This document shows positions 55,493-64,000 of a stretch of 64,000 bases of DNA, in pieces. Each line of letters opens with the position of its first letter. Position 1 is the first letter of the stretch. Position numbers and translations under genes: made by a program. The DNA is from Rhyacophila brunnea (Eukaryota; Arthropoda; Insecta; Trichoptera; Rhyacophilidae), in NCBI GenBank assembly GCA_022495005.1, contig JAGYXB010000956.1, positions 1-64,000 on the forward strand. The letters run 5' to 3'. Under the pieces are notes generated by a model. The model searched no databases. It was not told the DNA's origin and was given only the letters and a program-made list of their open reading frames with translations.

Positions 55493-55837
55493 CTGGAAAT
55501 GGGGTCTATATTACAATATATCATGTCAAAAAGTGATTTTATTGAATAAAACGGGTCTATATAGCATTGCTCACGATATTGGAAAGTTTTATTATTTTAA
55601 CTACCACACTTTTTGAGATGTTAGCAACACTAAAATGCTTACCGTAGAAAAGGAGTCTTTATGATTATTTTATTATCCAAAATAAAAATTTGTCAATGAT
55701 AAAGAGTGTTTTCGTGAGCATAATTATTATTATCACAGATATACTCCAAAAGTCCGCATAATCGATTAAAACGTTTTTTTCCTCTCCTGAACAATATTTT
55801 GTTTTTGCATATAGACTCCTTTTCCGGGGACGCCTTC
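55493..55837. mobile_element. MITE with GAAGGCGTCCC ends
   Basis: 345 bp. Left end gaaggcgtccctggaaatgg and inverted right end gaaggcgtccccggaaaagg agree at 18 of 20 and go on to (g/a)gtctata. The 4-base word aact flanks both sides (55489-55492, 55838-55841). Inner copies of a ggagtct(a/t)tat motif repeat. No ORF. Confidence 0.75.
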
Positions 55838-55841
55838 AACT

Positions 55842-56439
55842 ATACCTAGGCGTAATATACGAGAAACCCCTTTCAAAGTGTGGTGGAAGCGATCCAGAAA
55901 TAGAGCTTGTGATTACTAAACTTTTTTCAACTTTTGAGAAATATGTAATAATTTTATTCTCAAGAATTAGAGAAACATTTCATGAATTCTCGAGAATTTC
56001 TATTAATAATTTCTCGAGAAATAAAACCATGAAATATTAACACGTTTTCTCATAATTTCTGGAGAAAACTTAAAACGAGACCCCTCGATCATAACCTTTA
56101 CTCAAGAAGAACTTCAAAAACATTTTTGTTAGAAGGATACGGAAAATACGTCTTCTTTCAACGAGAATGTAGAGTTCCAGGCAAGCACGGTCCTGAGGCG
56201 ATTATATTGTTTGGATCCAATCAGACAATTTACAGAGCCTCGCGCCTTATGCGACGCCTGATTGCAATAAAATAAGCCAAAAATTGAATAATGCCAAAGA
56301 TGCTCGTTGTGTATAAAGACATTAGGAACTTGTGCAAAAGAATCATGAAATTTTCTGAGAAATTGAAACACAACATGTTTCTATAGATCATCAACTAAAA
56401 CTTGCGTATATATCAAGGTTACCGCCTGGCTAATATTGC
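55842..56439. other. Unassigned DNA with TTCTCGAGAA palindromes
   Basis: ttctcgagaa occurs at 55984-55993 and 56012-56021 among further gaga/tctc words. The 80-codon minus-strand ORF at 56129-56371 is not recognised. Confidence 0.4.
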
Positions 56440-56720
56440 GATATACGCTAATATATGTTTTACGTGACTGGGACATGTGTTCCGGATGCCGCCAAAGAGT
56501 GCGACACTTCGTACCCTTGTGGCACAGCCTCAAGGGTTCCGTCGTCGTGGCCAGCTCTCCCTCACCGGTGCTACAAAAGCGATCTACGCGCTGCAGGTCT
56601 GGAATGGCGGGAGGTGCAAGAGTTGGCGATGGATCGAGGGAAGTGACGCGAACTTTTGCTTGCTTTATGCCCCAACGCTGGGTCGTGATAGGGTAAAAGA
56701 AGAAAGAAGAAGAATATTGT
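56440..56720 (+). pseudogene. RTE-type LINE C-terminal remnant
   Basis: Second copy of the 43.2 kb unit: MFRMPPKSATLRTLVAQPQG (56477 onward), then a small deletion shifts the frame, with LEWREVQELAMDRGK continuing in another frame (56600-56645). Three overlapping frames each show part of the protein. Confidence 0.78.
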
Positions 56721-57589
56721 GAGTATTGCTAGGCATTAGATATACAATCCCATTGGCTGTCTTGCAATTTTACCTTAATTAAGAAGTTTAGAATTTAAAT
56801 TTTGAAAAATAATTAATGCTTTTGCTAATAACGAGGCAAAAAAAATATCAGCTTGATTAAAATTAAATGAGTGTACTTATAACGGTCCACATTAAGCAAA
56901 TTAGATAAGGTAGGCCAAGAAAATAGTAGATCGGAGTCACAGCGAAAAGAATTGTTTATAACTTGGAAAACGCGCAATATCGTATTATAAAAACATTACA
57001 AAACGAGCCATTACATTACAAACTGAACACAAATGATAATTAAATAATTTCTCTATTATATCACATAAAGGTACCGCAGCGATTACGTCTCGAATTGAAT
57101 GTTAAAGTGTGACATCGGAAGCGCCTTACTTACGCTACACCATGTTGTAATAATATTGTTATGTCTTTGCCTTAACAGTCAAAATTTCCTTTTTTTACAT
57201 AAAATACAAAAAAAAAAACAGCAAAGGTCACTTGTGAACATTTAAATAATATTGTATGAATTTTAATTACGAGAGATTTTTTCTCTTTTCAAAACGCGTT
57301 ACTCAATTCTCATCTGATGAATAGGAATTTCGAATATGCTGTTTTGTTGAGTGATACAAATTATATAATAAGATACACACTAATATTATTGTGAATTAAA
57401 TTAACACCGTTTACAAATCATTGTACGTAGGTGCGGTAAATAAAAATAATATTGAATCGTCAAATTATGTCAACTTTGACAATTTTGTATTAATTTTTAC
57501 AAATCATAATATGCGCAAATCCCACAGCAAATGGTACAAACACTCAACCAAAATACAACGTATACTTATACTACAGATCCCAATCTTTT
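56721..57589. other. AT-rich DNA without recognised feature
   Basis: Nothing supported. Confidence 0.45.
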
Positions 57590-58314
57590 TACAACGTTTT
57601 TCTTAGCTCGTATTCTTAGATTATAGAAAAATATACATAGAGCTATTGCAAGTGTTTGTCCCTCAAAACATGACGAACTTTTTCACGCACTTGCCTCGCC
57701 CCCTTCACGCTTCCTCCGCGACCTTTTCATGGGTTATTCGAAAATATGTGTGACTGTGTGCGTGTCGTAGTGTTGCCAGATATGGAATATTTATTCCAAT
57801 GTTATAATTTTACAAGCGATGTTTTTATAAATTATATTATGGTAACACTGGCGTGTTGGCTATGCACTTGTTAAAACATTACTCACTAAAATCGGCTCTT
57901 GCGGAGGTCTTGCTCGTATTCTTATTTGTCCGGTACAAATCTTGCAATCGATTTTTAACTAACTTCCTGATTAGGTAGGCATTTGAAACTTTTAGAATAT
58001 ATCAGAACACGATGCCAATGCATTTTTTTAATACTTTTAGCCATCTTTAAGTAGAATTGAATTCATTTTCAGTTAATTCTGTTTTGTATGAAAAGTTATT
58101 TCGACACCATTATTGGTTGCTAGGAGTCTGGGTTCTAGCAACTAAATTATTAATATATAATATGTGCGTTACTATGGAAATCAATATGACATTTCAGTAT
58201 TTTTTCTATCAAGTACAAATTTTTTTGATCGTTTAAGCTAGTCAATTCAAGTTTATATGATTCAACATAAAATTTATAAACATTGTGTATAAAAAGTTCT
58301 TTTTATCTTGTAAT
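57590..58314 (-). repeat. Family X, copy 3, with insertion
   Basis: Minus-strand copy from tacaacgtttttcttagctc to atcttgtaattt. An insertion of 293 bp splits the word gctcgtattctta. Confidence 0.82.
57619..57911. mobile_element. 293-bp insertion with 13-bp duplication
   Basis: The word gctcgtattctta is duplicated perfectly at 57606-57618 and 57912-57924. The insert has no inverted ends and no poly(A). It is partly GC-rich (cttgcctcgcccccttcacg near 57690). A 13-base duplication without TIRs is typical of retroposition, so this may be a SINE-like or retrocopied RNA of unknown origin. No Box A/B is evident. Confidence 0.7.
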
Positions 58315-58384
58315 TTTTATGTATAACCTATATAATTAGGAAATACCTCAGAAACATAATAATATTATATTTTATATTAGGAAA

Positions 58385-58480
58385 AATCTTGCCGGGTGGG
58401 ACTCCAACTCGCATCCGTCGGTTTCCAGCCATAGTGATTTATCAGCTACCTTTACCTAATTACGACGAAATTGACTAGTA
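58385..58480 (-). other. Weak tRNA-like retroposon head
   Basis: Minus strand has ggtaaaggtagctgataaat and a Box B-like gttggagtccc, resembling the 41573 tRNA-like sequence (gtaaaggtag, ctgataa). Acceptor arms do not pair. A decayed relative is likely. Confidence 0.4.
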
Positions 58481-58639
58481 GATGTGCGACTGAAGCGTTT
58501 ATAAAACTTCATTAATATTGGCAACCAGCTTTGGTGGTTCCTAATCAACGCACCAATAAGTGCAATTAGTACCTAAGTTAAGACTAAATTTTGGAGAGAT
58601 CCAGCCTTTGTCCAGGAATCAATATAAGTACTGTCGAAC

Positions 58640-58850
58640 AAGATCTTCTTGTCAACGTGTTAAAACTGTGAACTAATAAGCTTCTCCTCTTATTAACCGC
58701 AATTCGACTGCAATGACTTCCGTTTGTCGATGAGTTGTCCACGTGTTAAAACTGTGAACTAACAAGCTCCTACTATTTAGTTAATCGCACTTCGACTACA
58801 GCGACTTCCGGTTATTGCCATGATCTTCTTATCGGACAGTACGTATTATA
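58640..58850 (+). repeat. Tandem pair of an 86-bp unit
   Basis: acgtgttaaaactgtgaact begins at 58655 and again at 58741, an 86-base period. Units differ by about 15 percent by eye. A related 1.5-unit copy is at 25240-25375. Both loci end with gatcttctt(a/g)tcgg. Confidence 0.82.
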
Positions 58851-59701
58851 TTAAGTGGACGAGAGTCGAAATGAGAATGTCCTTGCACCATTTGTCAGTA
58901 TGAAACGTCTTACAGAATAATGGAACCCATGGAAAGATTCAATTAATCAACGCAATTTATCAATACATATTCCCAATTTTGGAATTTTTAATTATAATTA
59001 TGTCGATCCTCAGTATGCCAGGAGAGCAAACGACTGTGATACTTTAGAAAAAATGTTGAAAAACACTGATCAGTGATCTATATTCATACGTATTTGACTG
59101 AAACCTCGAAACTACTAATAAAATTAATGATCTTTGGTGAGAAACTGCACCATATTTGTACGTGTTTTTTTTTTGTTTACCATTGTACAACATGTGAGGA
59201 ATGAATAATGATTCACACAGCCTGAAGGTTTTGCTCATTAGAACACCTTTTTACTATGACAACAATAATTGCGTGGAACTAAATCGATTATTAACCATTC
59301 CTATATTTATTATAATAATGCGAGTGACTTCTGTAAATAGAAAGAATAAATGCTCAATAAGTGATACCTACCAACATTTTAGGCGCCCTCCAAAACAAGC
59401 CAGAACCAGCTTGTGGCGGTTAAATTTGTTCGTGTAATATGTAAATAGTTGAATGTATATTATTTTGTATCAGTTTAGAAGGTCATATTGAAGCAAACGA
59501 AACCAATCCTGACCGTTAATAAATTATGTAGAATTACATAATGTGTTTTATTTTAATTAGTGTAATGTCTTTCTCTTAAGAATTGACAGGTTACACCATT
59601 CAATACATATAACTGAATGTAAAAACCAGTATTGTGCTTCGAATTAATAACTTCACGTACATATTTCTGAGTACACGTGACGAGACGTGTCAACTTATTC
59701 C
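58851..59701. other. AT-rich DNA without recognised feature
   Basis: Short unrecognised ORFs only. Confidence 0.45.
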
Positions 59702-59709
59702 AATAGATA

Positions 59710-60247
59710 CGGTGACGTCCTTAGACAAACTGCTGCCCCTAGGCAGAACCAAAATGCCGCCCTTTTTATACAGTATTTTTTATCAACCTTTCATGACTCC
59801 AATGTCTAAAAAATGTGTTGTATGGATACATTACTAGCATCATATATTCCATTAAAACTAATTTAAATCCCATTTCTACTTCAACGGTTTCAGATACATA
59901 TAAAAATACACGTGACAACTTTCAAAACTCGCGACTGGCAAAAATATTTGGATAAATTAATTAGGTAAGTATGTCGGCATGTATAATTGCTCGCCATCAA
60001 GGACGTGACGTCCAAGGATAACAGAAGTAAGCTAGACATCGCGAAACCGACAAAAAATACAGTCCTGTTAAACCTTTTATATTAATTAATACATTTTCAT
60101 TCCAACCAGTGAGCTGACTATTTTAATAAAAAGATATTTCCAGTATTACTAAGTTTAGGTACATATGTCTATATATACCTAATGATTCTCCTCGATTCGC
60201 CGCCCCCAAGTGATGCTCAATCTGCCTACCCCCACGGGACGTCACTG
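59710..60247 (+). mobile_element. CAGTGACGTCCC-family MITE, copy E
   Basis: 538 bp. Left end cggtgacgtccttag (one mismatch in the CAGTG start) and right end cacgggacgtcactg. Flanking 8-mers aatagata (59702-59709) and aataaata (60248-60255) match at 7 of 8. Close to the long copy B. Confidence 0.88.
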
Positions 60248-60309
60248 AATAAATATATCGTATGCAGAATTAATGAAAATATTTTTTCATATCACTAATA
60301 CGATGACTA

Positions 60310-60525
60310 AGCGCCCGCAATGGCCGAGCGGTAACAAGTTCCAAAGTAACCGAATCTGGCAATATCACATGTTGCTTTTTCAATATGTATGTATACCCAT
60401 ATCATGGAATCGTGTGTGTGTGTGTGTGTGGAAGAATGTGACTGACATCCATTTCTACAACAATCTGTTACCCTCTTCGCGAGGCGTCGAAGATCCACAT
60501 CGAATTGTAGAGTCAAATAATTAAA
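60310..60525 (+). mobile_element. SINE subfamily with (GT)n
   Basis: Head gcccgcaatggccgagcggt (60312-60331), Box A-like, but the Box B region is lost. Body shares gactgacatccatttct and aatctgtta with the main SINE family, then has its own ctcttcgcgaggcgtcgaag. A gtgtgtgtgtgtgtgtgtg microsatellite lies at 60411-60431. Confidence 0.65.
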
Positions 60526-61500
60526 TTACGTTTAAATTTGAATTCAAAATTCAGGTAATTAAAAAAACAATTTTGAAAGTTTTAAATGATAACGGCAGTA
60601 AATACGTAGTCCGGCTAATAATTATTAATTAGGAAAGTGACAAAAAGTGACTAAATATTTAACATTTTAACACAACTAGTAACTAACTAATAAACAACTT
60701 TAAGTTGATCTTTGCAATATAATGTACTTAGAAAATTTATTTATGGTGAAAACGTGTTAATTATTTCTCTTGTTTTTCTTCCAATTGCAGAAAAAAGCAT
60801 AATGTTAATGAGACTAATGAAATGCTTCGACTTTTACTGTAGAATATTACTGCTGGCATAATGCATATTTAAACATTAAGTGATACAAAATAATAATGTG
60901 ATATTTGATTATCTAATACCTGCGTTTATGGTGGCATACTTCTATTTACAATCGGTATCAATAATTTTAATTTGATTTGGGAAATTTCTCTTCTGCATGG
61001 CGGTTACGACATTGGGCAGGCGTCGCGTCGGTCGTTAGCTTGAGGCCAAATGGAAATTCCATCGATGAACAATAATAATGTAAACATTTAATAACCATAA
61101 TTATGAAGAAGTGGTTAGCTGATTAACTTCGCGATATTTTTTGCGGTCACATCCGCATATAATTTTTTTAATTTGTAAATTTCTTTCTTGAAATATCTTT
61201 GTCTTCCGTTATATTGAACTTGTCTGTTAAACATATTTTCAGTATAACAGAAAATTCTTGACTTGACACTTGACAATGAGGGCACTGTTACTTTGGTTCA
61301 GCAATTTTACTATTCTCTAAATAATTTTCCCCTATGTAAACCAGATCGTAATAGCCAATCGGCCCAACTGATGGGGATACTCCTGAAGAATATAATTGAC
61401 ATTTATTTCAATGATACACCATAATATATTATAATCATTTGACTCCGAGTTGCCAATTAAAAATGTTTCTTTCAAAGTTAACAATTAATAGACTATATTT
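60526..61500. other. AT-rich DNA without recognised feature
   Basis: Nothing supported. Confidence 0.45.
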
Positions 61501-62241
61501 TACAACGTTTTTATTAGGTCGTATTCTTATTTGTCGGTGGTTGTTTATCCAGTACAAATCTTGCAATCAATTTTGAATTGTTGTCTTAATTTAATAAAAC
61601 GCATTTTTTGTAGTATTTATTCCACTTTTAATCAATAGATTAGGACTTGTTATGTCCGCCTCAGAGGGACATTTTCAAAATGTTGAAAATGTCCTTCTGA
61701 AGCGGACGAAACTGGTCCTAATATATTGATTAAAAGTGGAATAAGTACTACAAAAAAATGCGTTTTGTTAAATTAAAACAACAATACAATGCAGTTCCAC
61801 CATGAATTGACAGTTAACAAAATAAAAGAAATCGATTTTAACTAACTTCCCGACTAGCTAGACATTTGAAACTTTTAGAATATATCAGAACACGATGCCA
61901 ATGCATTCTTTTAATACTTTCAGCTATCTTTAAGTAGAATTGAATTCATTTTCAGTTAATTCTGGTTTGTATGAAAAGTTATTTCGGAAGAAATCCGTTA
62001 AAAGTAAAACACTCTTATTGATTGCTAGGGGTCTGGGGTCCTATCAACTAAATTATTAATATATACGTGCGTTACAATGGAAATCAATATGAAATGTCAA
62101 AATGTCATTTCAGTATTCTATATTTGTTTGTTTGTTTTTTATTTACTTCATATCAAGTACAAGTTTGAGCATATTGAGCATAATAATTCAACAGAAAATT
62201 TGAAAACGTTGTATATAAAAAGTTCTTTTTATCTTGTAATT
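61501..62241 (-). repeat. Family X, copy 4, with palindromic insertion
   Basis: Minus-strand copy from tacaacgtttttattaggtc to atcttgtaatt. It carries the aacaaacaaatatag variant (inverted: tatttgtttgtttg at 62122-62135) like copy 1. A palindrome interrupts it after cttgcaatcaatttt. Confidence 0.82.
61577..61785. repeat. 209-bp near-perfect palindrome in family X
   Basis: Left arm attgttgtcttaatttaata and inverted right arm attgttgttttaatttaaca pair over about 100 bases with few mismatches, including gcattttttgtagta and ccacttttaatcaata blocks, around a centre near 61681 (tttcaaaa|tgttgaaa). This is a foldback MITE. The flanks gaa/tac show no clear duplication. Confidence 0.85.
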
Positions 62242-62719
62242 ATTTTGTTCATTTAATGATGTCAATAATTAATTATTGTCTTTCAAATTAATCAATGGGT
62301 TTGTTTTACCAGTTGGATACCCATCCAAATGACAAATTATTTTGCAGGCTTTAATGAGTCATTCGTCAAAACTTAACCAAAAATTATTCATTGGGGTCTT
62401 CGAATTTCATCGATTGTAATACAAGAAAACCCGTCTTAAATATAATTTGAATCATATTATGTGCATACTATATAATATTTAGACACACTTATAATTTTAT
62501 TGTTGTCTTATTGGAAACTCTTTTTAACACATAGTTTGATTCTTAAATTGTTTGACAATCTCCATTTGCGCTGTCTGGAGTTGGGATTCTTAGAAGACGA
62601 AATGAAATCAAACAACTTGACGAAATGAAAAAACACAGTTGGAAAATATTATTAAATTTGTAACGCATAGGTAGCTGAATCTCATCTGAATAACATCTGA
62701 ATTTCTGAATTAAAGTACA
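62242..62719. other. AT-rich DNA without recognised feature
   Basis: Nothing supported. Confidence 0.45.
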
Positions 62720-62816
62720 TTTTTTTTGATCGTTTAAGCTAGTCAAGTCAAGTTTATATTATTCAATAGAAAATTTAAAAACGTTGTATATAAGCAGTTC
62801 TTTTTATCTTGTAATT
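62720..62816 (-). repeat. Family X, terminal fragment
   Basis: About 97 bases of the end carrying atcttgtaatt, with the tttgatcgtttaagctagtc variant of copies 2 and 3. Confidence 0.8.
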
Positions 62817-63249
62817 ATTTTTATTATTACTACCGAATTTCACAATATTTATATCTTTTTAAAAATCGTTTTAGAAAAAAATATAGTATAGAGAACAAAA
62901 TGTAGATTTTTATTAGAGGAAAATATATCCAAATTGTCTAATATGTAGAACAATTTCCTATATCTGAGCAGTTTGTGTGAAAAGTTAGGAGATGAAAGCT
63001 TTTAATACTGTTTATTTATAAATCAACCGTTTTAATTAATTAATTAATTAGACTTATTTAGGTAAAAATGTCAGTAATATGGGATTCCAATATGCATTAT
63101 GAACTAATAAATCGTGCAAGATTCCGCGATTGCGAATAGCAGTGGTCAGTGGTGATTGACAGTTGGATCGTAAACGATGAGTAACACAAATAATACTAAA
63201 GAATAGTTGCCCATTCGCATTTGCCGGTAGGAACGTACACAGTGATACA
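62817..63249. other. AT-rich DNA with (ATTA)n
   Basis: An attaattaattaattag tract lies at 63034-63050. Nothing else. Confidence 0.45.
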
Positions 63250-63257
63250 GTATGTAG

Positions 63258-63840
63258 CAGTGGTGAAGGGTGGAGGTAGGCTGTTAAGATCCGCCATAAA
63301 TATTTCACACTAAACTTTGTCAGTCATACATACTTGTTTTCATTGAAATAAGATTACATTTTACAAATTGTGTTGGTTAGTTTTTAAAATTCAATTAAAC
63401 CCTGCGAAACCAAGCCATAATAGATAATAGTAAAATAAACTCGTATATCTATAAAATATCTCAAATTATGCAATTAAATAATACATAAATTTGGATATTT
63501 TATAGATAGAATAATAATTTTTATCTATTATAGTTTGGTTTAGGCATAGCTTAATGAATTAAAAAAATGATCCAACAATATGTGTAATACGTATTCTTAA
63601 TCTAATGAAAACAAATAAGTAAGAATGAAAAAATGTGCACAATTTTGTCATATCGCCTAAAATATACCAATACTATTACGGTTTGGTTTAGACAGGGGCT
63701 TAACTAATTTTTAAAACCAAACCAATACCATCTGTAAGTTGTAGTCTTATTTCAATAAAAACATATACATTTGACTGAAAAAGGTTAATGTGCACTATTT
63801 ATGGCGGATCTTAACAGCCTACCTCCACCCTCCGCCACTG
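63258..63840. mobile_element. CAGTGGCGAAGGG-family hAT MITE, copy 4
   Basis: 583 bp. Ends cagtggtgaagggtggagg and (inverted) cagtggcggagggtggagg. Flanks gtatgtag and gatgtag agree if one base was lost on the right. Long inverted arms as in copy 1; interior nearly collinear with copy 1. Confidence 0.88.
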
Positions 63841-64000
63841 GATGTAGTACAAATTAGTTCCGATAAACGCTTGAGTGCCAACTTCGTTTAGGTAGGCATC
63901 TAAATTTCTTATTAATCCGTAGTGTTGTATTGTTTATTCTCATACATTTCCATGATACGATTCCTGTACAATAGTTTCATACATCCAACTTGCCATCATT
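63841..64000. other. Unassigned end of window
   Basis: Nothing supported. Confidence 0.4.

Noticed and set aside
55930..56050. TTCTCGAGAA palindromes as heat-shock elements
   Set aside because: Spacing between TTC and GAA is four bases, not the two required for an HSE.
57295..57340. Possible hammerhead ribozyme core (ctgatga at 57313)
   Set aside because: The required gaaa and paired stems are not present at the right spacing.
1..64000. CRISPR arrays, bacterial operons, rRNA genes
   Set aside because: No regularly spaced repeats, no prokaryotic gene organisation and no rRNA-like conserved blocks were seen.

Overview
This is eukaryotic, AT-rich (about one-third GC by eye), gene-poor DNA. 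The ttagg-type repeat, tRNA-headed SINEs, Jockey and RTE-like LINE remnants, hAT, PIF/Harbinger and mariner relics together suggest an insect; the order cannot be fixed from this sequence (Hemiptera or Lepidoptera both fit). There is no prokaryotic operon structure. No intact host gene is visible. The only candidate for a host exon is a 71-base THAP-domain first exon at 21486-21556 ending at a consensus splice donor.

Nearly everything that can be named is transposon-derived. (1) Non-autonomous DNA elements delimited by inverted ends and target duplications: a CAGTGGCGAAGGG family (19442, 29668, 50305, 63258), a CAGTGACGTCCC family (2317, 10441, 35096, 51622, 59710), a CATGGC family with GGGCCC-rich ends (3119, 9719, 22720, 28344), single hAT-type elements (16319 with transposase remnant, 27363, 30827, 40414), a PIF/Harbinger relic with an N-terminal transposase ORF (32779-33591), and others. 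(2) LINE pieces: a Jockey-like copy with reverse-transcriptase domain (35354-37195, minus) plus several C-terminal remnants, and at least ten RTE-type or endonuclease-RT C-terminal scraps. (3) A tRNA-derived SINE family with at least eight copies and some clear target duplications. (4) LTR-like copies at 1195-2264 and 13567-14880. (5) A mariner remnant at 27790-28320. (6) An unclassified 0.5-0.7 kb family in five copies (31774, 54637, 57590, 61501, 62720).

Many elements are nested, so relative ages can be read directly: LINE in MITE at 35 kb, hAT in LINE at 30.8 kb, CATGGC element in Jockey remnant with a 120-bp TA-flanked element inside it at 22.7 kb, SINE in CATGGC element at 28.5 kb, SINE in RTE remnant at 47 kb, RTE LINE in LTR at 13.8 kb, and three different insertions in the unclassified family. 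Two long near-perfect palindromes (45717-45981 and 61577-61785) could give hairpin RNA.

The stretches between these elements are AT-rich and show no coding signal I can support. I found no undescribed functional system that I could defend; the most useful results are the precisely delimited new element families, the nesting record and the THAP exon.
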